From Diphasiastrum complanatum (lineage: Eukaryota > Streptophyta > Lycopodiopsida > Lycopodiales > Lycopodiaceae), in the NCBI GenBank assembly GCA_029204225.1, contig CM055092.1:15832715-15896714 (forward strand): a DNA stretch of 64,000 nt. The letters are read 5' to 3'. Shown here piece after piece: positions 12,190 to 23,217 of this stretch; the first letter of the stretch is position 1, and every line of letters starts with the position of its first letter. The notes under the pieces were generated by a model that saw only the letters and a list, made by a program, of their open reading frames with translations, searched no databases and was not told where the DNA came from. Position numbers and translations under genes: made by a program.

Positions 12190-15100
12190 TTCACAGAACA
12201 TAAGGTTGTATATTTGGCTTTCGTGGTGAAATGTGACATAGTATCCTGCTTTTCGCTTGACCAAGAGAAAAAACCATTCTCGATATCAAAAGTATAACCA
12301 GCGCTATATCTCCTATCATCTATGTTGCCACCGCCTTTCAATTTAGGCAAATCAAATCATCTTCAATAGACCAAGCAAGATCAAGTGTGCCTTTTACATA
12401 TCTTAGAATGCGTATAGCAGCTTTCCAATGCTCTAAGGTAGGTGATGCCATAAACTGATCTAGTGGTGGTGAGACCAACAAGTTGGCAACACCATGTGCA
12501 ATCAGCAGGACCACTCTCATCAAGATGTGACAATTTCTTGCTAATTTCACTAGGCCAAGTCAATGGCTTTTTGAAAGCTGACTTCACGTCCATTTGATGG
12601 ATTTTCCAATAAAAAAAATGAAGCTAATGTGATCACCAAGCATAAAGTAGTCCAATTAACTACATGAGCAAATGTCTCATCAAAATCAATACCTTTACTT
12701 TGCTCATAGACCTTGACCACCAAACACACCTTGTGTTTTACAATCGATTCATCAACATGAAATTTGGTTCTATATACCCATTTATTATTAATGGGTTTCT
12801 TGCAAACTGGAAGATCAACAAGGTCCCACGTACCATGCTTGTGGATTGAATCCATCTCATCTTCCATAGCCCTTTGCCATTCCTTCAGGTCCTTTGCCTC
12901 TTCATAGGTTGCTAGCTTTTGGCACTTCATGATGTCACTCATAAGGGCGTAATTCACATGGTAATGATCGGGTGCTTTCCTCCCTCTCGTCGATATTCTC
13001 CCATCTCCTTGCAAGGTCGATCTTGGTAGATTCATCCTCGCATATTTCATAATGGATTCATACCATTTGGGCACTTTCAACTCAGGTGAGACATTTCTTG
13101 GCAACGAATAGATATCCCAAGGCGTGTCCAAGTACAATCTCTTGCTTTCCACATGTTTCTCCTTCATAGCACCAATAAAAAAATATCTCCCCCTTGGCTC
13201 GTAAATGGGTGGAGTTCGATCATGATCACCTTCACGGACTTGATTCTCATGTTCGATTTCCTGTGGAGTACCATCCTCATCTTCTTCTAAGATCATAAGA
13301 AGCCTATTGATATCACTATCGCCTTTAGTATAATCGTCTTCATCAAATCTATGCATCTCGTCAAAGATCACATCCTTACTAATGCGGATCTTCCCCATCA
13401 TTGAATCAAAGCACCTGTATGCTTTCATCCTCTCATCATACCCAACAAAAATGCAATTAATTGACTTCACATCAAATTTTTTTTGCTCCTCCTTCGGCAC
13501 ATGCACATAAGCTTTGCATTGAAAAATGAAAAACTTGTTGATCTTGTTAGATTTCTTATGCTCAACCTTAACAAATCGTTCAAGTAATGAGCATCCTGAA
13601 AATCGAAGGCCGACTTTACCTTTGCGATTTTTTTGTGCCTTAACCATTTTTAGGCACCTTCGTCTTTTTCGCACCTTCGCGAAAAATGCGACACAATGGC
13701 CAGAATGCCTTAGAATCAATTTCAGGCCCACCTTCACCTTTTTCGCATTTTTCCTACCTTTGCCTTTTTCACCTTTTTCCTACCTTCACTCTAGAGGCAC
13801 CTTCAGGATTTACATACTTTCAATTTAAGGACACCTTCGGGTTTTTCGGGTTTTCTCCATAGTGGCGGACCGACGTCGCCAACTTATCATCAATCCTAAA
13901 AATAGCTGGGAAGTCAAATATCCCAAGGGCGGTTACCAACTTTGTACATATACAAAGACTGGCATAAATAACATTCAATGCTTGTAAGATATTTTTGAAG
14001 ACACTTGTAAATATATACTAGCTGAATCAAGCTATGTGTGAGTTTTATGTAAGTTAATCAAAGTGTTGTCTTAACACTATTAGAGTTCTTCTGTAGCTAG
14101 TGTTATCACACTCAACAAGCTGAAGTTGTTACTTCAAACCATTGTACTCACTGTTGATATTAATCAAAGTGCAATTTTTGTCTCATTATTATATTGTTCA
14201 TTTGTGCAATTATGCATGAATCATTCTTCTTGAATATTTCTGCTGCTAACTATTGCGTTTCCGTTCCTACATGCCTACGCTCAAAGCTTCGAGCTTCCGC
14301 TGTCGGGTCATCCCCATGTTTTTACGACAGATATTTGGCTTCATTCCCATGAGTGCTTCTTCGAGAGTCACAGTGGGAACTGCGGTGGTGGGGCTCCTAT
14401 TTTGCAAGAACGTTGTCACATTGGATGCTTCTGACCAATAGAAGTTTGACCAGCCCATTTGCCTCATCATTGACTGTGCATCTCCACAATGGTGTGGTTT
14501 TTTCTCCTAGCTATCCCATTACTATGCCGCATGTGTGCTTGAGTGAATTGTCACTTAATTCCATGTTCTTTGAAAAATGATTCAAAGTCACTTGATTTGA
14601 ATTCGCCCCCTCTATTTGACCTTAGCACTTTAATGCATGCATCCAGCTGGTTCTCCACCAAAGCTTTGAATTCTTTGAGGCAAGCTAATGCCTCCGATTT
14701 GTTCAGAAGCAGATCCATGTCTTCCTAATGTAGTCATCAATAAATGTCATGAAGTAGTAGGCTCCTCCTAATGGCATGGTCTTTATTGGGCCACACAAGG
14801 CACTATGGATAAGTTCAAGGGACTTTTTTGCTACTTGGCCATCGAGTGCAAAATTCCATAGTTCATACAATCCATTTTTCAATGCTGCAATTTAGATTGT
14901 GAGGCTATTGATGAAGCTAAACCATATTCTCCAAGTTTGGCCACATCCAACTTGTAAAGTCCACATTTGCTATCGCAATATCCTATTCCCACAACTTTGT
15001 AATCGTGATCCATATCCTTCATTAAACAACCACCTTTGACAAATTCAACCTTTAGTCATTGAGTTGCCATGGCGCCAACACAAAGTAAACTTTTAGTAAC

Positions 15101-15958
15101 TCCAGGTACATAAAGCACATTCGAAATGTTCTTTATCTTACCATCTGAAAAATGTACTAGTACCTTGTTGATGCCCTGAACTTGGCATTCTTGCCCATTG
15201 GCCTGCATGACTTTCTCCCCATCATGGACTGGTGAGAAGTTCTCAAACCAATCACACTTCTCAATCATGTGTCTAGTGGCGCTCGAATCAATGAACCATC
15301 TAGCACTTGAGATTCCAATGTCGATGAGAAGACATTGGTCTCATTGTGTTCTCCATCATCTTTGGCAATGCTGCCTTGTTGCTTCACTTTCTCGTGTTCG
15401 ATATCCACTTTCTTTTTGTAGAACTCTCTAATCCAATGACATGGCTTGTGGCAGTAATATCACTTGTCTTTTTTCTTCTTTGACTTTTATGATGACTCTC
15501 CCTCGTCCTCATCATCCTTGCCCTTGCTTGGAATGCATTTCCAGCCCTTTTGCTTGCCTTTGGCCACCAATGTCTGATCCTCTTGAGTGGCATGCCTTGA
15601 TTTGACCACTTCCCATCTTTGCTCTTCCTACAACAAGATCTCATGAAGGTCCTCAACAGTGGGCAATCTCTCACTTGATGTGATGCCGCTCATGAACATT
15701 TGTAAGCTTTTCGACATGCCACTCATTGTAGTGTAGACCAATTCAATGTCTCTTATGGGCTCACCAATGGCAAGAAGTTTGCCTCTCATTTCCTTGATCT
15801 TGGTGAAGCAAGATCCCACACTTTCATTGTCCCCCATCCTGATGGTGTTGAGTATTGATTTCAAGAACATGGCACAACAATCCAAGTTAGCTTCAAAATT
15901 TGAGAGATATTTAGAAAAAAAAAAACAACACTTCTTATTAGGAAGGGGCAACCTATAG
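12190..15958 (-). mobile_element. Ty1/copia element E, antisense, split by a solo LTR
   Basis: Read from the right on the minus strand: gag (15951-15628, SVGSCFTKIKEMRGKLLAIG); a decayed zinc knuckle near 15450 (YYCHKPCHWIREF, first Cys lost to a stop); protease (FIDSSATRHM near 15290, DSS in place of DSG); GAG-pre-integrase and integrase remains (about 15050-14330, including FYWSEASNVTTFLQNRSPTTAV); integrase C-terminus and RT start (13537-12590, QCKAYVHVPKEEQ, then KHKVCLVVKVYEQSKGIDFDETFA). RT breaks off after MDVKSAF (about 12580) and jumps to MASPTLEHWKAAIRILRYVKGT. The YxDD core is therefore missing. RNase H remains reach about 12200. Neither LTR is visible. Confidence 0.85.
13545..14329 (+). 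mobile_element. Solo LTR inserted in copia element E
   Basis: A 785-bp TGTTAG...ACGACA sequence interrupts E's integrase between GMKPNI and NKFFIFQCKAYVHV. Removing it restores an open reading frame across the junction. The flanks GATCT (13540-13544) and GATAT (14330-14334) are a 5-bp target duplication with one mismatch. The left third repeats the motif CACCTTCG/TTTTTCGC many times, including one TTCGCGAA at about 13677. Its right end (about 14120-14329) recurs inverted at 29488-29693. Confidence 0.8.
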
Positions 15959-15959
15959 C

Positions 15960-17379
15960 ATATTTGTCAATAACATTTTGGTATATTTTGATCTGAACAC
16001 TTCCAAGCTCCTTCACTATTCAGTTAAGTACAACAACAAAAGGCACTATAGGAGAGAAAAACCTCAATATCTCTCTCGATTCTTGTTGTCCAAGTTTGCT
16101 TGTTTGACATTGCTAGAGCACATTATGATGAGTCTAAATTCAGTTAGGCGAACCCAGAACCCTAATTCCCAGCCCTGTGGGATCAAGAGAGCAAAAAGCA
16201 CTTAAACCATTCTACAGGCTTGTAGATTTGACATATAGGCTCGCCCTCTTCAAGTTAGACTCCTCATAACATGCTCTTTCATTAGTGAAGTAGTCGAACC
16301 CAAACTCCCAGCCAATTTTTTTGGCAACCACACATGTGGATTTGACATCTAGGTTTGCCCCCTTGATATTTTATGCCTCTCAACATGCTAAATCTACCAT
16401 CAAATAGGCGAACCTAGATCCCTAGCCAAGCTCCCAAAAATTAAGTGATTTCTTGAGTTGAACTAAGTTTTTTGGCCAATTTTACTCCTGTTTGAGTTAT
16501 CCACACATGTAAATGACCCCATCTGAGTTCTCCATTGTCACCATTGGTCTTAGAATGTCTTTTTTAGTCATTCTGATACCTAACATCTATGTTCCCCAAA
16601 TTTGGAGGGAAGGGGGTGTACAAAAGGAGGTAGGAATGAACTAAAACTCACATTTGCTAAGGAGATGCTGCAGAAAATTTCCAACATTCCCAACATTCGT
16701 AGAGGCCATTTAAACGTTCTCAAAGCTCACTTGAGAATTAGCAAATTTTCTTGTTCTTTTTAGCTTCTGAACTTACTATTTTGAAAAATTTAAGCACTTT
16801 TTGGGCTTAAACTTACCACAATGGTGAAGGAAGCTAAGGAGACATTAGAGGAGTTCCAAAATAAAAAAAAAGCCCCTTTGTAAAGATACTTTTATTTTTT
16901 TCTCTAGTTTCGACCGTCACCTGGCCCAATCAAAATGCACAAATTTGAGATCTATGTAAACGTATTTCAAATAAACTGAGAAATAAAAATACATTACAAC
17001 AAACTTTGAAATTTGTGTCTGGGCAACATGGACGTATCCCATTGGTTTGCTCTTCCTGCCCGACACGTGCTAATCTGCTGACGTCAATATCTCAAGTTAA
17101 ATTTACCTAACTATGTTGGTTAGTACAATGAAATTTGCTAACCAGACTAGTTACAGTTGTAGAAATATAGTATGCATAGTTACTAAAAATATTGTATGCA
17201 CAGTAACTGTGACTACTGTGGCATTCACATTAGATTAAATGTGATACAAAAAATTGAAATTAAGTATCATATCAGAGAGATTTTTGGTGCCCAAGCTTTG
17301 AAAATAGCAATGGTAAGGAGACCAAGATCTACAATTGAGTCTGTGATTCTTTACAATGAGATGCACTTGGTCACCAATC
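15960..17379. other. Intergenic DNA with a diverged tandem duplication
   Basis: No gene is recognised. At about 16144-16435 a unit containing AGGCGAACCCAGA, ATTTGACATATAGG and AACATGCT is repeated 2-3 times (starts near 16146, 16292 and 16406) with clear divergence. The remainder is AT-rich. Confidence 0.4.
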
Positions 17380-17790
17380 GTAGTTAACTAGTCTCTAAGC
17401 TCCTTGAGTTTCGTAAAAAATGAGCTTATGGTCTCATTTTCCTCCATGTTTTGTCCTTAAATACATCATCTGTGACATATTTTCCGTCTGAAACTGAATA
17501 CGAAGTGCATCCCATGCTTGCCTTGGTGTATTAGCCTCCCTAATGTGAGTAATGACATGGTCATTCACAGATAAATTAATCAATGAAAGTGATGTTTGGG
17601 ACTTCTTATCAAATGCTCTCAAATCGGCAGGAGTTGTATTGGGCCTCAACTCCACCCATGTGACCACGTCCCAAAGCTCCTTTTCCTTCAAGATGCTTTT
17701 CATTTTGAATCACCATATGCTATAATTGGGCACTCCCTCCAATTTGCTCACTTTTCCAAGCACCGAATCGTGCAAGCTAGTCATGATGTG
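17380..17790 (-). mobile_element. Copia gag fragment F
   Basis: The minus-strand frame encodes a copia gag N-terminal domain: VSKLEGVPNYSIW, a stop, then MKSILKEKELWDVV...TPRQAWDALRIQFQTENMSQM. After a frame change it continues with EENETISSFFTKLKELRD. It resembles the gag of element E but is a separate relic. No LTR, protease or pol follows. Confidence 0.75.
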
Positions 17791-18960
17791 AAAGGATTTG
17801 CTTAGCACCTCTTAGAAGACCAATGAGCTAGATTCAAGGCGTTTGTAACACTTTTTGGTCAACTCAAAAGTCTAACCACTTTTTCCTCAGGACCCCCTCT
17901 TGCCAAATTTAGCACAAATCACCAAATTTTCTCCAGATTGCAAAAAACCACCCAACTCCTCGTTACCAACTTCCTTGCCTTTGAAATGGTCCCAATAGCA
18001 CTTACAATGGATTTCTCCATGTGACATGACACACTCTACTCATAGCCAATTCAAGTGCCCTATGTTGCTGTGAATCAATATCTACTACAAAACCAATTTG
18101 GCAATCTGTAAGCCCGAATCAGTATCCACAAACTACTTGCTTGCTTGATCAACCATTAAATGGTTCTTCGAATTTTCCAAGAATTCGGTTTCTTGCTAGC
18201 TTTTGACTACACCATACCATGTCAAGGATCTTACTGGAAGCAATAGCTAGCTACTTGGGCAAGCAATACATCAGATACATCCATTAGCTGAAGAAGAGAA
18301 CACACCAAAACCCCAGAGAATGTTTCATAAACTATATATACATTAAGGAAGTGCAGTGTCTATTTTTTGAGGGGTACCGCTGCATGGCAGTTTGGTCCCC
18401 ATTACGGGACGTGTGTCCCAACTCTCTATCCACTTACTAGTGTGTATTGTATATATAAAGCAACGTATACCAGACTACTAAAGAAAACGGTAATACTAAT
18501 CAAGTGTTAAGACAGATTGGACTTATCCATTGTAACATATATTTCTTTTAAATAGCAAGATAATTTGGATTGAAAGTAAAAAATTTCATTAGTAGTGTTT
18601 TCAGAAGGTACACTTACAAAACTCAGGGTAGCAAAGGAGGAATTTCTTCATGGTCAATCCATAAAGACTCAAGTTGTAAAAATATCTCCATGTTCCATAG
18701 TACACCTCATAAAGATATGCATACATGTAATTAAATGGACATTCAAGCAAATCTAGTTTCATCAAGTTTTAACATGATTTGTTGAGAATCGCGTCTTGTA
18801 GATAATGCTATGGAATAACCTTACATAGCCTAATAGAATGTACATATAAGCTTTTAGTGGTTCAAATGTTTTTTCCTAAAACATAATTAAGGCTTCTCGT
18901 GATAAATTATGACAATGTCATGACATATTGTCTCGATGCTCAAAGCCACTATATGTCATG
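17791..18960. other. AT-rich intergenic DNA
   Basis: No gene recognised. Pieces at 17791-18330 could be 5' leader of fragment F, because they lie upstream of its gag on the minus strand. No PBS or LTR was identified. Confidence 0.35.
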
Positions 18961-19880
18961 GTTCAAACTGATCATATCTCATGAAGTAGGGCTAGCTTGC
19001 ATTGTGATGGAGGTGTGGACCTTGATGTCTTGATCACCTGATTTTAGGGTGTGTCAAACTCATCTGGTAGGGCCTGCAAGCATTGGGATGGAGGTGTGGA
19101 CCCTTGGACATTTCCTAGTCACCTACCCTTTTTAGTGTATATGTACTTTTTAGCATATCAAGATTCAAACCATTCTCTTGGGGATGGTGGTATTGTGCAA
19201 GCCTCTAGGTGGGCATGTCGTTTCTTTGAGTTCCCAATTCTTGTGCAAATATCCCGCTACTGCCCCCTATTGTTTACGATTGTCTTTGTGGTGATGACAT
19301 GGTGTAATTGGGTGTGCATGAGGCACTCAAAAGGTGGTATTGCACAAGCCTCTTGGTGGGCAAGTTGTTTGTTTAAATTTCCAGTTGTGTGAATATCTCA
19401 CTATGCCTCCTCTATTGCTTACGTTTGTCTTTGTGGTGATGACACGGTGTTATTGGGTGTGCATAGGCACTCGTAAGAGTAGCCCATACCCCACCCACTC
19501 ACATGGAATATGTGTTGTCATAGTTATATACAAGTCAATATGGACCACATAAGTCAAGTAGGCTACAAACTTTGAGGTGGTGAAATGTGTAACTACTTTT
19601 CAAGCTTTGAGGTGAAATGTGTAACTACTTTTATTTTGCTCTTGTGAAATTGCTTACAACATTGGCTCTAGTATGTTTGTACATTTTTGTGTATGTAGAT
19701 ATACAATTGCATTTCTTAAAAGTAGAATCTTGTGCAATCACTTTTTGAATAAACACATTCATCAAGTCTTGCTCTAAAATTTTTAAGATCTAAATTTTAA
19801 GCTAGTAAAATGTTGTGCGGTTGCTTTTTGAAAAGAGCATATCCATCAAGTCTTGCACAACAAATTTTAGGTCTCTTGTT
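18961..19880. repeat. Cluster of diverged two-copy tandem duplications
   Basis: Four consecutive local duplications. About 18973-19120: a unit of 75-80 bp with GATGGAGGTGTGGACC. 19187-19332 and 19333-19473: a unit of about 143 bp with GGTGGTATTG, GTCTTTGTGGTGATGACA and GGGTGTGCAT. About 19570-19632: a short unit with GAAATGTGTAACTACTTTT. About 19716-19790 and 19800-19875: a unit with TTGTGCAATC and ATCAAGTCTTGC. Open frames here (19051-19392) are by-products of the duplication; no protein family is recognised. Confidence 0.6.
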
Positions 19881-21000
19881 TTTTTATTTTGGACTACAAT
19901 AGTACTGTATGGTCATTCCATCTTTTGGGCCTTCACCATGGGGCTTACACAATTTTTATTTGTCATGCTTAACTAGTACTTCTCGGCTCTCAGTCTTCGT
20001 TCATCTCGTCTTCTCAGAGACCTCCTCGGTCTAAGGTGAGAGGTGCTCTTGGGTAGCTCTGGCCGAGTATCTTGGGGATTCGTCAGAATCAACCAACATC
20101 ATCCCACCCCTAATGTGTTGCAGGACCCACTGCAACCCATATTGGACGATATCGCTCCGCTTCCGCATTGGCATCTTTGATCGTCACTTGGAAAAGCATA
20201 GATCCTTGTTCGCTTGCATAAAACCAAGTGTTTATTGCTGCCGGTCTTTATCAAAAACTATTAATATCTCGCTTCAATATTCTTGATTTAATACCTCCTC
20301 CCCTTCATTAGCATAAACATGCATAATGGAAGATATATACTACTCATGAGCACAAGAGTTTGCATTGTGCACTCCAAGTTTAAGTTGAAATACATGGAGG
20401 TCAACAATTATGCTTTTGCATAGAAGCACAAGCAACAAAAAAAGCATTCACGAAAAGAAAGTGCAATCTTTTAATATGTAGACAAGGAAGAACAAGGGGT
20501 CCACCAACCATAAATAAATGAGAAACAATCTCGTAAAAGATCTAGGTTTTACTTTTTGGACCATTCCTTTTTTCTCTTCTATCATCTATCATGACTAGTT
20601 ACCGGAAATCATATCATATAAAAAAACATACAAGGAATGTGTATTTTCTACAAGCAAAGTGGGTGTCAGAATTATTTATATTTTGTGTTTCAATTGCTCC
20701 TTATGTCCTCTTTCCAACATGCCAAGAGACAAATCACTCTCCCCACTAGCTCCTCTTTCCACCCACCATGCAAAAGGCAATCACCTTTTGCTAAGCTTGG
20801 ACATTGGCTTGCATACCTACCAGAAGGTTTTTTTTTGCCCTTCAATGAACACTTTACTAAAAACATTGACTTTCTTTAAAAGGCAAATATGACTTTGACA
20901 TGCATTACACTTTGCAAATGCCAAGCCCACTCTTCTTTCCACCATACAAGGCATATCTCTTTTCCCCTTAGGTTGTGGCTCTTGACCGATTTTGATTTTG

Positions 21001-21038
<38 letters not shown>

Positions 21039-22300
21039 AAAAGCGACAAAGTCTTCCAAGCCAATTGACATTTTATCCATTTATTTCAAACCCTTCAAGT
21101 ATTTCATAAAAAAATCCAATAGTTTTGAATTCTGAATATATAGGTTTAACTATCATATTTTACCACTTGTAGGATGAAAATTTCACCACTTTTAATTTCA
21201 AATTTCAAATTTCAAATTTACGGGATTTATTCATCGATTTACCCGCATTTATAAAAGAGCCATAGGGTTTATATGAGCTGTCTTGAAAACATTTTACAAG
21301 CGATACCCTTATTCCCTCCCTGACCTCCCATTAGTATCGTGATACTCGCATCATCTTGTTCTCTTTTTATCTACAAATTCATCTACATTATCTAATTCTC
21401 TTTTATCCACAAATTCTCACAATATGTGTTAGTACCTTAGCATAACACACGAACCAATAAGATCGCACCATGTCATTACGAACTCGGCACAAATTTGAAT
21501 ATGACAACTATCACTTGCACACAAGGACCAACACAAACAACCTCTTGCATGTGAGAGATGCAACACCTATTGCATTTGCTACTACACCACTCATGTCTAA
21601 TACATTAGAGTAGTGAGCCAAAACCTATGTTAAGTTGATTGAGATCACCTTACATTAGCACTTATAATACAAATGTCTCGAAAGTGGTGACATGACAAAT
21701 GATGAGACTACCAACAATTTGAGCAAATGAAATTGATGAGCTACAATAGCATAATGTTTGGCCATGTGCGAGAATCATATACTCAAGGAGTCATCTCAAC
21801 TTCACTCTATGCTCCTTGCTTGAAAGAGCATTCTATCCTCCTTGACCAATTAGAATTTGGAGCTCTCTCTCTCATGTGCTTTGTGTTGTCTTTATAGCTA
21901 CAAGTACTTTTCACATTTTTCACCAAATAATGACTTTATCTCTCTAGGTTGTTAGTAGTTATTAGTCACAAAGGCTAGTTAGTTAACACTTTCATTACAT
22001 TGTGATAAAGGAATAAGTATACCTCCACATCCTTGTGATCCCAAAAGCCAAACCCACATTTTAAGGAAAAAAGAAAAGCCAAAACCTACTTGGCTCTACC
22101 ATCTAAGTCTTGCATCAGCACCTTTCTTCGCACTGCACAATATCTACCAAATCTTTCTTTGAAGCTTGTGTTTGCTCAATCTACAATGCACAATGCACGC
22201 TCCCCAATATGCTACTGCACATCTTATCAGTTTGTACTGTGCACTTGGAGACTAGCACCCCCCCTCCCACTTGTTCCTTGAGGTTGCTTGCTGTTCCTGC
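19881..22300. other. Intergenic DNA upstream of the Aux/IAA gene
   Basis: No gene recognised. It contains a CT microsatellite at 21004-21037 and otherwise AT-rich sequence. One TGTCTC occurs at 21674, about 1.5 kb upstream of the Aux/IAA start. Confidence 0.4.
21004..21037. repeat. (CT)n microsatellite
   Basis: Uninterrupted CT dinucleotides, about 17 units, in intergenic DNA. Confidence 0.95.
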
Positions 22301-22309
22301 TTTGATCTT

Positions 22310-22480
22310 TACCTTCTTATGGCAAATCTCTCATAGCTGAGCTTGCTGGGATAGATACCTAGAGGTGGGTTCTCTTCCTTGCCTGAGCCTTGGTTGCTAG
22401 ATTGATCTTACCGTTTATGGTAAATATCTTTTTACAGAGCTTTCTTGGATTAACAAATAGAGTTGGGTTCTCTTTCTATC
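22310..22480 (+). repeat. Diverged tandem duplication upstream of Aux/IAA
   Basis: Two segments of about 70 bp at roughly 22310-22380 and 22408-22478 share TTATGG(C/T)AAAT, GAGCTT and GGGTTCTCTT(C/T)C in the same order. They look like an old local duplication in the promoter or leader region. Confidence 0.5.
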
Positions 22481-22665
22481 TCTTCTCTGTTGACTGTTTA
22501 CCCATCCCATCCATGTGGCTGTTGATTTCACTCTTATTGCCCAGTTTTTCCTTGCAGGGATGGTGGTGATGTCTTTTTTTTGCTGCTGGGGAGAATGTAA
22601 AACCCATATGCATCTCCGATGCACGAGATCAAAAACCCATCTCTATCTTGGCCCTATCCTATCTC

Positions 22666-22752
22666 TGTCTCACACCATCCCTGGTCTGGTAGCGAGGGTG
22701 CACCGAAATGCTACAGCCTTGGGTCTCTTTCTTGCTCCGACCTTTTTGTCTC
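22666..22752 (+). promoter_or_regulatory. Pair of TGTCTC auxin response elements
   Basis: The canonical AuxRE hexamer TGTCTC occurs at 22666-22671 and 22747-22752 in direct orientation, 81 bp apart, 466-552 bp upstream of the Aux/IAA start codon. Aux/IAA genes are usually auxin-induced through ARF binding to such elements, so the position is sensible. The hexamer is common by chance; function is inference. Confidence 0.4.
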
Positions 22753-22787
22753 GGACCTAACACAGCTGTTCATCTTCTCTTGCAATT

Positions 22788-23087
22788 GGCTCCTCTTGTT
22801 TGTGTGGATACGCATCTCAAGTTAGGCTTTCACTGTAGGTGCTGGGTTGCACTGTTGCAGTCTCAACTCCATAGTTTTGCATCTGCAGCTTGCTTGTGAG
22901 CAAGGCCAGCTCCTCTTTGAAGATCTTCCCTTCTTGTTTGGCTCCTCTTGTTTGTGTGGATACGCATCTCAAGTTAGGCTTTCACTGTAGGTGCTGGGTT
23001 GCACTGTGCAGTCTCAACTCCATAGTTTTGCATCTGCAGCTTGCTTGTGAGCAAGGCCAGCTCCTCTTTGAAGATCTTCCCTTCTTT
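22788..23087 (+). repeat. 152-bp near-perfect tandem duplication in the Aux/IAA leader
   Basis: The block starting GGCTCCTCTTGTTTG at 22788-22939 recurs at 22940-23087. The only difference seen inside the shared part is one base: ACTGTTGCAG in copy 1, ACTGTGCAG in copy 2. It ends about 130 bp before the Aux/IAA ATG, so it lies in the promoter or 5' UTR. The near identity implies a recent event. Confidence 0.92.
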
Positions 23088-23217
23088 CCCTTGGCTGTTA
23101 CTTCGATTTTGCTGATCATTGTTTCTAGCTTTATTTTAATAGTTTGTTAAGAAGAAAAAAGCGTTACACAAAAGCTTCTCTAACCAATGAGCTAGGTATG
23201 AGGGGTTAGTAGTAGCT

